From contig JAICKC010000002.1 in the NCBI GenBank assembly GCA_025928155.1, positions 24,873-88,872 of the forward strand: DNA of 64,000 nt, in the 5' to 3' direction. The stretch's first letter is position 1. Every line of letters begins with the position of its first letter. This document shows positions 49,438-58,399 of the stretch, in pieces. The stretch comes from Candidatus Saccharimonadota bacterium. GTDB taxonomy: Bacteria; Patescibacteriota; Saccharimonadia; Saccharimonadales; UBA4665. The notes below the pieces were generated by a model, which ran no database searches, had not been told where the DNA came from, and saw nothing but the letters and a program-made list of their open reading frames with translations. The translations under genes and the position numbers were made by a program.

Positions 49438-50874
49438 CTATTCTAGTTGTCGGACTTTGATCGTATCGGTCGTGCCCACGACGCCGGGGTGCTGGCCGCT
49501 GGCCGTTACCACTATGTCGCCCTTCTTAAGCACACCGCTTTCACGCAAGAAATCAGTAAGCCTTACAGCCGCTTCACGGCTCACCGGACGTACGTAGCTT
49601 TTTATGCCATACACAATGGCCAAATGCTGCGCAGTACGAGGTTCGTCGGTGACCGCTATAAGCGGAATTTCAGGGCGCTCGGCCGCAATATTGAGTGCTG
49701 TGGCACCGGATTTGGTCTCGGCCACGATGGCAGTCGCCTTTATACTGTCGGCTAGGCTAATGATGCCCCGGCTGATAGCGAGCTGGCGACTCATGACTCG
49801 TTCGGCCGTGCTTGGGAACACCGCTTTCACCGGTGTGTGGCCTTCAGTGTAACGGATTACGCGCTTCATAATACTCACCGCCTCGATGGGATATTGGCCC
49901 ATGGCTGTCTCGTCGCTCAACATCACGCAATCCGCGCCGACCAGGACAGCAGTGGCGACATCGGACACCTCGGCGCGAGTCGGCTCCGGCATTTCGGTCA
50001 TGCTGGCGAGCATCTGCGTGGCCACAATGGTTGGCTTGCCATATTTGAGCCCCAGGCCGATAATCTGGCGCTGTACAATCGGCACGCTCTCTGGCAGCGT
50101 TTCTACGGCCAAGTCACCGCGGGCGACCATCACCGCGTCGCTGGCTTGGACAATAGTTTCAATGTTCTCAACTGCCAGCTGCGTCTCTACCTTGGTGATG
50201 AGCCTGCGCTCCACACCGAGATTTTTAGTGAGCCGCCGCATCTGCTCGACATCGCGTGCTGACTGCACAAAGCTCATAGCCACGTAGTCAATATCGTGCT
50301 GGCTGCCGTAAGCCAGGTCGGCCTTATCCTTTTCGGTTATCACGTCGCCGCCGAAGTCGGTGTCAGGCAAGTTCATACCTTTGCGCTGGATAAGAATGCC
50401 GGCGTTCATCGCCTCAGCATATACCACGCCGTCTTTTACACTCGTGACAGTACAACGCACCTTACCGTCGTACAAATATAATCGCTCGCCGCGCTTAAGC
50501 TTGGTACTTAAATCGTATTGCGTGGGGATAATGCCCGTGCCGACCCAATCGGCTTTGTAGCCGAAGCGCAATGTCTGGCCCGTTTGTACGCGTATGATGT
50601 CATCGAAATCGCCTAGGCGAATCTTCGGCCCCTGCAAGTCCTGGATGATAGCAACTGGCTTGCCAAGCTCTTTACTTGCCTTGCGAATCCACGGAATCTG
50701 CTGATCACGCTCAGCATTAGTACCATGGCTGAAATTAAGCCGCAGTCCGTTGGCACCGTTTTCTATGAGCTGCTTAATAGCCTCGTAGCTATTCGTAGCC
50801 GGCCCGATGGTCGCGATTATCTTAGTACGTTTGTACGCGTGTAATGACACGCCCTTCTTCTCTTGCTCACCCAT
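49438..50874 (-). CDS. pyk: pyruvate kinase
   Basis: 478 residues. RTKIIATIGPATN at the start, KIRLGDF, RGDLAVE metal-binding region and the signature VMLSDETAMGQYPIEAV. The C-terminal regulatory domain is present and ends with ASGQHPGVVGTTDTIKV. Final ATP-yielding step of glycolysis. Confidence 0.97.
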   Translation of the reverse strand: MGEQEKKGVSLHAYKRTKIIATIGPATNSYEAIKQLIENGANGLRLNFSHGTNAERDQQIPWIRKASKELGKPVAIIQDLQGPKIRLGDFDDIIRVQTGQTLRFGYKADWVGTGIIPTQYDLSTKLKRGERLYLYDGKVRCTVTSVKDGVVYAEAMNAGILIQRKGMNLPDTDFGGDVITEKDKADLAYGSQHDIDYVAMSFVQSARDVEQMRRLTKNLGVERRLITKVETQLAVENIETIVQASDAVMVARGDLAVETLPESVPIVQRQIIGLGLKYGKPTIVATQMLASMTEMPEPTRAEVSDVATAVLVGADCVMLSDETAMGQYPIEAVSIMKRVIRYTEGHTPVKAVFPSTAERVMSRQLAISRGIISLADSIKATAIVAETKSGATALNIAAERPEIPLIAVTDEPRTAQHLAIVYGIKSYVRPVSREAAVRLTDFLRESGVLKKGDIVVTASGQHPGVVGTTDTIKVRQLE

Positions 50875-50972
50875 ATTGATTACAGTGTACTCGGTTGTAC
50901 CGTTTTAGGGCAAGGCCGGTGCCTTCGGCTTGCTTGTTCGCCTCTGTTATGGTATGATTTTTAGGTTATTTT

Positions 50973-51047
50973 GGCCCCGTCGTCCAGCGGTCAAGACACC
51001 GGGTTTTCATCCCGGCAACCGGAGTTCGACTCTCCGCGGGGTCACCA
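50973..51047 (+). tRNA. tRNA-Glu (TTC)
   Basis: Acceptor GGCCCCG/CGGGGTC, anticodon stem CCGGG/CCCGG with loop TTTTCAT, T arm CGGAG-TTCGACT-CTCCG and encoded CCA. TATGAT lies upstream. The 210 nt that follow (51048-51257) hold no gene. Confidence 0.96.
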
Positions 51048-51257
51048 TATTGGAATTACAGATATGAAGAGTTCCGCCGTTTATTCCGTGGAGCTCTTTT
51101 GTTTATGCTGCCTTTGTTATATTGAGTTTGACTCTTTTACGGTAAGAAGAGGTATCATTGGCGTACTCACCTTTTTCAAGCCAAAAAGCCCTTGTAGCAG
51201 GTACCGAGTAACTGCTTTGTCAGCCAATCGTAAGGTTTGTCCCTGTACACTACGAGG

Positions 51258-51938
51258 ATGAAGTTACTGGTCATCGAGGATAACCATAAGGTTGCGAACG
51301 TGGTACGCGACGTACTAAATGCTGAATTATTTGCGACTGATGTCTGCTATGACGGCGAAGACGGCCTAAATGCCAGTTTAAATGAGGACTACGATCTCAT
51401 AATCTTGGATCGCATGCTGCCTGACGGCATGGATGGCGTTACAGTTTGCCAGAAGCTACGTAAAGCCGGTAGGTGTATGCCCATACTTATGCTAACCGCC
51501 AAAGACCAAGTGAAGCAAAGGGTGGAAGGCTTGAACGCCGGCGCTGACGATTACCTGATAAAGCCCTTTTCTTTTGACGAGTTGCTCGCGCGTATCAATG
51601 CTTTACTTCGCCGACCACACGATAGTCTCGGTAGTATATTAAGAGTCGGCGACTTAACGCTTGATACTGCCGGTAAAAGGTGCAGACGCAACGGCCAATT
51701 GATTACGCTTTCCGCCAAGGAATACCTCCTCCTTGAGTATCTGATGCGCAACAAAAGTAAGCTACTCAGCAAGCAACACCTCATAACACATATCTGGGAC
51801 TTCGATGCGGATATTTTGCCGAATGCCGTTGAAGCGCACATGGCTCGTCTGCGCGCTAAGATAGATAAGCCGTTCAAGGGCCCCCAGCTTATTCATAACG
51901 TCAGGGGGTTGGGCTATAAGATTGACGCGGATCCGTGA
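51258..51938 (+). CDS. OmpR/PhoB-family response regulator, 226 aa
   Basis: Start at ATG 51258 (MKLLVIEDNHKV). Receiver domain with acidic pocket E7/D8, phospho-acceptor D51 in LIILDRMLPDG, and the conserved Lys in MLTAKDQ. C-terminal winged helix with RRNGQLITLSAKEYLLLEYL. The stop overlaps the sensor kinase start (GTGA). Confidence 0.95.
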   Translation: MKLLVIEDNHKVANVVRDVLNAELFATDVCYDGEDGLNASLNEDYDLIILDRMLPDGMDGVTVCQKLRKAGRCMPILMLTAKDQVKQRVEGLNAGADDYLIKPFSFDELLARINALLRRPHDSLGSILRVGDLTLDTAGKRCRRNGQLITLSAKEYLLLEYLMRNKSKLLSKQHLITHIWDFDADILPNAVEAHMARLRAKIDKPFKGPQLIHNVRGLGYKIDADP

Positions 51939-53065
51939 AAACGATACAAGGTTTCGTGCGCCGCACTCAGCCATTCGTTTGCTCTGCTTCGACCCGGTTG
52001 GCGTTATCATATTTAGTTATCTTCATGGTATTGAGCGTCAGCTTCAGTATAGTGCTGTACAAAGTATCATCGGACTCTTTGCAAGAGACGAAGACACCTG
52101 CCACGAGTACCAACAGCGCCCGCAGCATCGTAGAGAACAATAGGGGTGTTCTCGTACCTAATAATTCACCGGACACTAAGTACCGCTTGCCTACGAACGG
52201 TAAGCCTCAACTAGGAGGAGAAGCTAGTGCTGGAGCACTAAAGCGTCAGGTGGGGCAGCAGATCATCGCTTCTATACAGAAGCGTTTAGTTGAAAGGCTG
52301 GTGTTCCTGAACGTTTCGGTCTTGATACTTGGCGCCGGCTTAAGTTATGGGCTGGCACGCCGTACGCTTCGACCGATTGAAGCAGCAATGGAAGCGCAGG
52401 CGCGATTTACGTCCGACGCTTCACACGAGCTACGGACGCCGCTGACGGTTATCCAAGCAGAGACTGAAGGCGCGCTGCGAATGCTGAAGCTGCCTGAACG
52501 GGCCCGAACGGTTCTCCAGAGCAATCTCGAAGAAATTGTCCAGCTTAAGCAGTTGTCAGAGAGTTTATTAAAGTTGGCCCGTAATGCCGAGGTGATTCCG
52601 GTTGGGCCGGTGCCGGTTGACGAAGTGGTTGCCAAGGCCAGGCGCCGTGCCGCGAAGTTCGCCCAAACCAGAGCTATCACTATCCAGGCGACAATACCGC
52701 ATATCGACGTACTAGCTGACACAATAAGTCTGACACAAATCATCAGCATCCTGCTCGACAATGCTATTAGGTACAGTCCGCGAAAGGGCATTATTACTAT
52801 CGAAGCGCACGCGGACAGTAAAAAGCATACACACATAATTGTACGTGACCACGGTATCGGAATCGACCGGACTGAACTGAGCCGCATATTTGATCGCTTC
52901 TACCGTTCGGAACAGGCGCGCAAGCAGTCAGCCACGGGGCATGGCTTAGGTCTTTCAATTGCGCAGAAACTCGCGGAACGGCAACACGGCCGCCTAACGG
53001 CTGAGAGCGAGGTGGGTAAAGGGTCAGTATTTACAGTCACACTACCGACTTTCAAAAATAGCTAG
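51935..53065 (+). CDS. sensor histidine kinase, 376 aa
   Basis: GTG start overlapping the regulator stop. Two membrane helices (about 20-42 and 118-142) flank an extracytoplasmic loop of about 75 residues. HisKA with phospho-acceptor His in ASHELRTPLT, then N box LLDNAIRYSP, G1 DHGIGIDR and G2 GHGLGLSIAQ. It presumably senses envelope stress or peptides and controls the downstream exporter. Confidence 0.95.
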   Translation: MKTIQGFVRRTQPFVCSASTRLALSYLVIFMVLSVSFSIVLYKVSSDSLQETKTPATSTNSARSIVENNRGVLVPNNSPDTKYRLPTNGKPQLGGEASAGALKRQVGQQIIASIQKRLVERLVFLNVSVLILGAGLSYGLARRTLRPIEAAMEAQARFTSDASHELRTPLTVIQAETEGALRMLKLPERARTVLQSNLEEIVQLKQLSESLLKLARNAEVIPVGPVPVDEVVAKARRRAAKFAQTRAITIQATIPHIDVLADTISLTQIISILLDNAIRYSPRKGIITIEAHADSKKHTHIIVRDHGIGIDRTELSRIFDRFYRSEQARKQSATGHGLGLSIAQKLAERQHGRLTAESEVGKGSVFTVTLPTFKNS

Positions 53066-53137
53066 CCTATGTCAGCGTCCCGTCAGTCGGTGCTGCTACA
53101 TTCATACTTGTAATCTAAGCCACGGCTAAGGAAAAGT

Positions 53138-54496
53138 ATGAATATAGCAACACGGGGTATGAAAAACGCGTTCCGCAACACTACGCGGACGTTATCAATT
53201 ACCATTATATTGGGTCTGAGTATCGGTCTCAGTCTGGTGATGCTTATCGCGCATCAGACAGTGCAGGATCAAATAAGAACAACCCTTAGCTCGATCGGAA
53301 ACACAGTGAGCATACTTCCGGCCGGTGGGTTCAATAGTCTGGTTAGTGAGTCGAACTTACTCACAACGGATAAGCTGCAAAGGGTGAGGTCAATTACTCA
53401 CGTGACGAACGTGGACGAACAGTTAAATGACCGCGTACAAACGGTGAGTACGGCCGGCTCAAATCAGCAACCCAACGAAGCCACGACCAGCCTCAGATCA
53501 CCCTATCACCTAAGCTGTAGTAGCGGTGTGTGTAGCGGCGGTGACATTCGAGCTCGCACCCCTAACGGCGGTACACTCGGTAACCTTGATCTCGACATGG
53601 CAGTTATCGGCACGAATACCCCGACCGACCCGTCTAACATAGATTCGTCGTGGCTTACTATCATCAGCGGCCATGCTATTGACAACTCCGCCGACACCGA
53701 CAACGCCATGGTCAGCAAAGCTATGGCGCAAAAGAATAATCTAAGCGTCGGCTCAACATTCGAAGCCTATGCCAAGATATTGACAGTAGCAGCAATTTTT
53801 AACTGCGACACCCAAGGTGGCAGCAATTCTATTATTGTCAGTCTTCCGACACTGCAGCGCTTGACCGGTTACACGAACGATATCACCACTGCTACAGCAA
53901 CGGTCGATTCACTTGAAAACTTGAGTACCGCAACTTCAGCTATTAAAACCCTGCTCGGCTCATCTGCCGATGTAAAAAGCGATGTAGACCAGGCGAATGC
54001 TGCACTGCAACCACTCGATAGCGTTAAGAGAGTGTCGTTGTACAGTCTCATCGGCGCAGTCATGGCTGGCGCTGTCATCATACTGCTCACCATGATTATG
54101 ATCGTACGCGAACGCAAACGAGAGATAGGCATTTTTAAGGCTATTGGGTTCGGCAACATACGCATCATGGTACAGTTTATGGCCGAAGCCTTAACGCTCA
54201 CCGTGTTGGGGGCAGTTATTGGACTGATTATCGGTGTGCTCGGCGGTAATCCGGTAACAACCACACTAGTTAGCAATAGTACCAACTCAAGCAACAGTGT
54301 TGGAGCAGGCAAAGGGAGTGCTCACCTGCCTGGTGCACCAAGCCTAAGCAATATTCAAAATGTTCACGCTCAGATCGGTTGGAGTATTATCCTCTATGGT
54401 TTGGGGGCGGCTGTTGTCACGGCGCTGGTCGGCAGCGCACTAGCATCGTACTTCATAAGTAAAGTGCGGCCAGCAGAAGTATTAAGGAGTGAATAG
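53138..54496 (+). CDS. MacB/FtsX-type ABC permease, 452 aa
   Basis: One N-terminal membrane helix (TLSITIILGLSIGLSLVMLI), a periplasm-type domain of about 260 residues, then three C-terminal helices with the FtsX signature RERKREIGIFKAIGFGN. It pairs with the ATPase that starts 3 nt later. A type VII ABC protein that couples ATP use to work outside the membrane, for example peptide or lipoprotein export. Confidence 0.9.
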   Translation: MNIATRGMKNAFRNTTRTLSITIILGLSIGLSLVMLIAHQTVQDQIRTTLSSIGNTVSILPAGGFNSLVSESNLLTTDKLQRVRSITHVTNVDEQLNDRVQTVSTAGSNQQPNEATTSLRSPYHLSCSSGVCSGGDIRARTPNGGTLGNLDLDMAVIGTNTPTDPSNIDSSWLTIISGHAIDNSADTDNAMVSKAMAQKNNLSVGSTFEAYAKILTVAAIFNCDTQGGSNSIIVSLPTLQRLTGYTNDITTATATVDSLENLSTATSAIKTLLGSSADVKSDVDQANAALQPLDSVKRVSLYSLIGAVMAGAVIILLTMIMIVRERKREIGIFKAIGFGNIRIMVQFMAEALTLTVLGAVIGLIIGVLGGNPVTTTLVSNSTNSSNSVGAGKGSAHLPGAPSLSNIQNVHAQIGWSIILYGLGAAVVTALVGSALASYFISKVRPAEVLRSE

Positions 54497-54498
54497 GT

Positions 54499-55170
54499 AT
54501 GTTGCAAATCACTGACCTAAAAAAGATCTTTCAAGCAGGGGATATGAAGATTGCCGCCGTCAACGGTGTGAGCTTTATCGTTGAGCAAGGAGAATTCGCC
54601 AGTATTGTCGGACGGAGCGGCAGCGGCAAAACGACGCTCATGAGCCTAATCGGCGGGCTAGATAAGCCCACGGAAGGCAGTATCAAGCTTGATGGCAGAA
54701 ACATAGCACAGCTGCATGACCACGCCCTAATTGACTATCGTTGTAAGCAGATCGGCTTCATCTTCCAGGCATATAACCTGATACCGAATCTAACGGCCTT
54801 GGAGAATGTCATGCTGCCCATGGAAGCAGCCAAAGTGCCTACACCGCAGCGAAAAGAGCGAGCCCTGGAGCTGTTACGACAAGTGGGATTAAGCAGCGAT
54901 CAAATGAAGCGCAAGCCCGGACGATTGAGTGGCGGCCAGCAGCAAAGGATCGCGGTGGCCCGTGCTCTTGCGAACAACCCAGTTCTCTTACTGGCCGACG
55001 AACCGACCGGAAATCTTGATTCGAATACCGGCGAGATGATCTTTGAGCTCCTGAGAGATCTGGCACACAAGCAAAAGACGACGGTTATTATTGTCACCCA
55101 CGACCTGTCTATGGCAAGGCAAACCGACGTAGTTCTCCGGCTCAAAGACGGAAAGTTAATTGGAGGCTAG
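54499..55170 (+). CDS. LolD/MacB-type ABC transporter ATPase, 223 aa
   Basis: Walker A GRSGSGKTTL, Q loop FQAYNLIPNLTALENV, signature LSGGQQQRIAVARAL, Walker B LLLADEPTGNLD, H loop VTHD. Works with the permease just upstream. Confidence 0.96.
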   Translation: MLQITDLKKIFQAGDMKIAAVNGVSFIVEQGEFASIVGRSGSGKTTLMSLIGGLDKPTEGSIKLDGRNIAQLHDHALIDYRCKQIGFIFQAYNLIPNLTALENVMLPMEAAKVPTPQRKERALELLRQVGLSSDQMKRKPGRLSGGQQQRIAVARALANNPVLLLADEPTGNLDSNTGEMIFELLRDLAHKQKTTVIIVTHDLSMARQTDVVLRLKDGKLIGG

Positions 55171-55179
55171 GGACGGGCT

Positions 55180-55701
55180 ATGCAAGAAGACCGATATATA
55201 TCAGGAGAAGAATACCAAGCTATGCGGCAAGGCAAACCGCTACATAGAGGCAGGCCATCGGCTCATCGGTTCGTTGTTGGGCTTATATTACTTGTTGGCG
55301 TGGGACTTTTTAGCGCATTCGGATATTCTTTACAGCACAAGACCGATCCGAGTAATATTGGGCCGTCCGAAAACCCTGATAATGCGACTTCGCAAACCGT
55401 CGGCTGCTCCGGAAACCCTAAGAAGTGCTTGGCATCGTCTGGTGGCGGCCGCAGAATTATGGAATCTGAAGGTACGGTCACCACCTATAGTGCGACCAGC
55501 CTTACTATAGCAACCGAGAATGGCACAGAAAGTTTTACTATCACGGACAATACAACAGAGCGAAGCTCGCCTGGAGAACAGACTACATATAGTCTTACGG
55601 ATATTCATACTGGCCAGATCGTTACTGTCGTGACGAGCGGTGCGGCCCCCAATCAGGCAGTGGCTATCCTGCTTTTCTCCCAGTCTTCAGCAACCAAATA
55701 G
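55180..55701 (+). CDS. membrane-anchored protein with DUF5666-like domain, 173 aa
   Basis: Short cytosolic N-terminus (GEEYQAMRQGKPLHRGR), a membrane helix at residues about 30-50, a Cys pair in GCSGNPKKC, then a small beta domain ESEGTVTTYSATSLTIATENGTE resembling DUF5666. Fifth gene of the two-component/ABC operon; may be the exporter's periplasmic partner. Confidence 0.65.
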   Translation: MQEDRYISGEEYQAMRQGKPLHRGRPSAHRFVVGLILLVGVGLFSAFGYSLQHKTDPSNIGPSENPDNATSQTVGCSGNPKKCLASSGGGRRIMESEGTVTTYSATSLTIATENGTESFTITDNTTERSSPGEQTTYSLTDIHTGQIVTVVTSGAAPNQAVAILLFSQSSATK

Positions 55702-55944
55702 TTCAGGCCAGCTTCTGTAAAGTCTGCTTTGGCTCTACTACGTAATAGTGTTGGCTATGTGTATTTATTAACGCTTCTCGGAGGAGAGGATGATCTAATA
55801 AATATTAGGCACAAGCGAAGGCTAGGCGCAGTTGCGATTGTAGGTACTGCGCTAATTATCGTAGCAGACGTAGGGGGAGCTGCGTGATCAGATGGGTGGT
55901 CAACAAACACTACCCCAACGGTCGTCGTATAAAAGAGTACGACT

Positions 55945-56154
55945 GTGGAGTGCCTTACCCTTGCTGGCCAACGACGGCTGGCGATAGGAGACGGCATGAA
56001 TGATTTGCCGCTATTTGCAGCCGCTGGGCCAGAGGGCATTAAGGTCGCAATTCGCAATGCGCCGTACGTTCTAAAGGATTTGGCGAACTGGGTTGCATCG
56101 TCGGTTGAGGAGCATGGGTTTGCGGTGGCTATGGAGCGGTACCAGCTCATCTAG
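55945..56154 (+). pseudogene. C-terminal remnant of a Cof-type HAD phosphatase
   Basis: The frame reads RRLAIGDGMNDLPLFAAAG and continues KVAIRNAPYVLKDLANWV, the last third of a Cof/HAD hydrolase (motif IV GDGxNDxxM). The N-terminal two thirds, with the DxD motif, are missing and a stop lies just upstream. The preceding 240 nt (55702-55944) show another short hydrophobic frame (ending IVGTALIIVADVGGAA) without a start. The region looks decayed. Confidence 0.7.
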
Positions 56155-56353
56155 GATCCTAACTCTTTAAGCTGTTCGTCCAACCGCTCCAGCCCACCCC
56201 AAAAATGTTTCGCCGAAGGTCCCCGCAGGCTCACCATTGGAAAATTACTGGTAAGAATTTGTTATAGATTTTCTTCGATTAAAGCTAAGCGCTAACCCCT
56301 AGTCTGTTAAATTATTCATTTCTATTTTGGACTCAGTTTGCTACTTTTTAACT

Positions 56354-56776
56354 ATGAAGACAAAATTCTTCTTTATTACTTTCGGTGTAGCTAATCTCGA
56401 AAAGAGTGTTTCTTTTTATCGAGATGGTTTAGGCTGGCAGACTGATGGAATTGTCGCCGAGGATTTACATGACGATAACACTGGCGCTGATGGCACTATA
56501 GCGTTCTTCAAATTTGACAATGGCATATTACTGGCTCTTTACGAACGCCAGAATCTTGCCAAAGACGCTCACATTGAGCTAGGCAGCAGTAGCGCCACCG
56601 AGTTTAGTCTTGGCTATCCAGCAGAGTCAAAAGCTGAAGTAGATAGTATTCTCGAGCACGCCAAGGCAGCTGGAGCTATAATTACAGCGCCACCACACGA
56701 GCGACCCTGGGGAATATACTCGGGCTATTTCAAAGATCCGGACGGACATTTATGGGAAGTTGTTTATCGACCTTAA
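56354..56776 (+). CDS. VOC/glyoxalase-family protein, 140 aa
   Basis: Start at ATG 56354 (MKTKFFFITFGVANLEKS). Two betaalphabeta-beta-beta repeats with ANLEKSVSFYRDGLGW and GYFKDPDGHLWEVVY. Metal-binding positions are not fully clear. Members include glyoxalases and antibiotic-binding proteins. Low GC relative to the core. Confidence 0.85.
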   Translation: MKTKFFFITFGVANLEKSVSFYRDGLGWQTDGIVAEDLHDDNTGADGTIAFFKFDNGILLALYERQNLAKDAHIELGSSSATEFSLGYPAESKAEVDSILEHAKAAGAIITAPPHERPWGIYSGYFKDPDGHLWEVVYRP

Positions 56777-56964
56777 ACTCCGGGTGAAGAGTGATTAAGA
56801 CACAGTTTGTTCCATCTAAATAAACCGAGTGGTCTAGGATTACCATACTGATCATCACGTCGAATTGAAGAGCTGCGATAAAACTTTCGGAGCCCTTTTA
56901 ATTTAGCCTCACGGACCGATGTTCTATATATAATAAAAGGAGATTAGTAAGGAGACGCCGTTGA

Positions 56965-57567
56965 ATGGACAAAACAAGAACCGAAACTTTCTCTGATGGG
57001 GTTTTTGCGATAGCGGCTACGCTGCTGGTGCTAGGCTTTCATTACCCGACCACCGATGGTCATTTAGGGCGTTTTATACTCAATCTTTGGCCTTCACTGT
57101 TTGCGTACTTCGTGAGTTTTCTACTAGTCGGTCTCATTTGGGCCAATCACCACTCCATGTTTGTTCATTTTCAGCGCGTTGATCGTACACTCCTGCTCCT
57201 CAATACGCTTTTGCTGGCTAGTGTCGCATTCCTGCCTTTTCCTACCGAGTTGGTGGCGCATGCGCTTGATGCCGGACAGGATTTGAAGCCGGCGGCGCTC
57301 CTATACGGGCTGACCCTTACCGTAGGAGGCATTTTTTTCAATGCCGTCTGGAACTACGCGGCAAACTACAAAAAACTACTAAAAGCAGACTTATCGAAGA
57401 AGTTTATCCGCCAGACAACTCGTCGTTTTTTATTGGGGCCGCTCTTCTATGGTATGGCCACGATTATATCGCTCATCGCCCCTTTGATATCGCTTGTCGG
57501 TTACATGGTACTTATAATTTTCTATTGGTTGCCACCAAAGGATGAAAACAAAGCCCTCAGTGTCTAG
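56965..57567 (+). CDS. TMEM175-family (DUF1211) potassium-channel-like protein, 200 aa
   Basis: The hallmark RxxxFSDGVFAIA is present (RTETFSDGVFAIAATLLVLGF), followed by five more membrane helices, as in bacterial TMEM175 channels that assemble as tetramers. Start at ATG 56965; AAGGAGACGCC lies about 14 nt before it. Confidence 0.88.
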   Translation: MDKTRTETFSDGVFAIAATLLVLGFHYPTTDGHLGRFILNLWPSLFAYFVSFLLVGLIWANHHSMFVHFQRVDRTLLLLNTLLLASVAFLPFPTELVAHALDAGQDLKPAALLYGLTLTVGGIFFNAVWNYAANYKKLLKADLSKKFIRQTTRRFLLGPLFYGMATIISLIAPLISLVGYMVLIIFYWLPPKDENKALSV

Positions 57568-57573
57568 GCTTAT

Positions 57574-58029
57574 TTAGGTCGTCGTCCTTTCCAAATCCTT
57601 ATTGCCGTCTATAAATTTGACGTTGTAGATGAAGGAATTAATTTTCCACGTGCCAGACCTTTTCACGAGCTCGAATGCGTAGCTGCCGACGAATGTCCGG
57701 GTATTTTTGCCGGACTTATTGGGTAAATAGTGGTACGCCGTGCCATAGCAGTTAACCGTGGCCTTTTCTCCCTTTATAACCACCTGGATATTGCCGATTT
57801 GGTGGTGTATTGCTTGCAATGGCTTCAGGCCTTCGTCCCAGCTAGCGGTTATATCGCTTGGGGATATGTGGGACGGTTCGCCGCCAGTCAGGGAGGTTTG
57901 ATCAAAGTAGACGCTCTCGGTAAAGCATGCCTGTGCCCGTGACCAGTCCTCTAGGTCGGTTGCGACAAACAACTCCGTTACGGCATCAACCAGTCGACTT
58001 TTCTCCCTAAGATACTCGAGATCATCCAT
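57574..58029 (-). CDS. SnoaL/NTF2-like protein, 151 aa
   Basis: SnoaL_4-type fold: DAVTELFVATDLEDWSRAQACFTESVYFD, then HHQIGNIQVVIKGEKATVNCYGTAYHY and ELVKRSGTWKINSF. Family members bind or isomerise small hydrophobic compounds. Convergent with the TMEM175-like gene, 7 nt apart. Confidence 0.85.
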   Translation of the reverse strand: MDDLEYLREKSRLVDAVTELFVATDLEDWSRAQACFTESVYFDQTSLTGGEPSHISPSDITASWDEGLKPLQAIHHQIGNIQVVIKGEKATVNCYGTAYHYLPNKSGKNTRTFVGSYAFELVKRSGTWKINSFIYNVKFIDGNKDLERTTT

Positions 58030-58237
58030 AGGTATATCTATCCTTTCGCTTTTATATTGAAACTATCTTCTGTGACTTCTCATCTAGGCTACAGGTCTTC
58101 GGAAGAGGCGTCTGTTAAAAATTTACTTTGCCGGCTTTAGTGTCTCAAAAGCGCCACTCGTGGCTCAATATATTTCAGCTCACCGAAGAGGGTTCCGGCC
58201 TGAGTAGTCGTTAGTTTCACCACTGATAGTAGCAAAA

Positions 58238-58279
58238 GTAAGAAACTCCAGAATTTATTATCTTGGAGTCTTTCTTTTG
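58238..58279 (+). terminator. terminator-like hairpin in an otherwise empty gap
   Basis: AGAAACTCCA pairs with TGGAGTCTTTCT, with T-rich sequence after it. The gap 58030-58399 holds no supported gene. Confidence 0.55.
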
Positions 58280-58399
58280 GATGGCCTCTGTAAAACGAAG
58301 CCTCAGCCTCTTGGTATCATTGATAGGTATTACATTTACCATCTATATACTATAATGCTCATAGTTTATGACGAGGTGTGTTAACAGCTATTTTAAGAA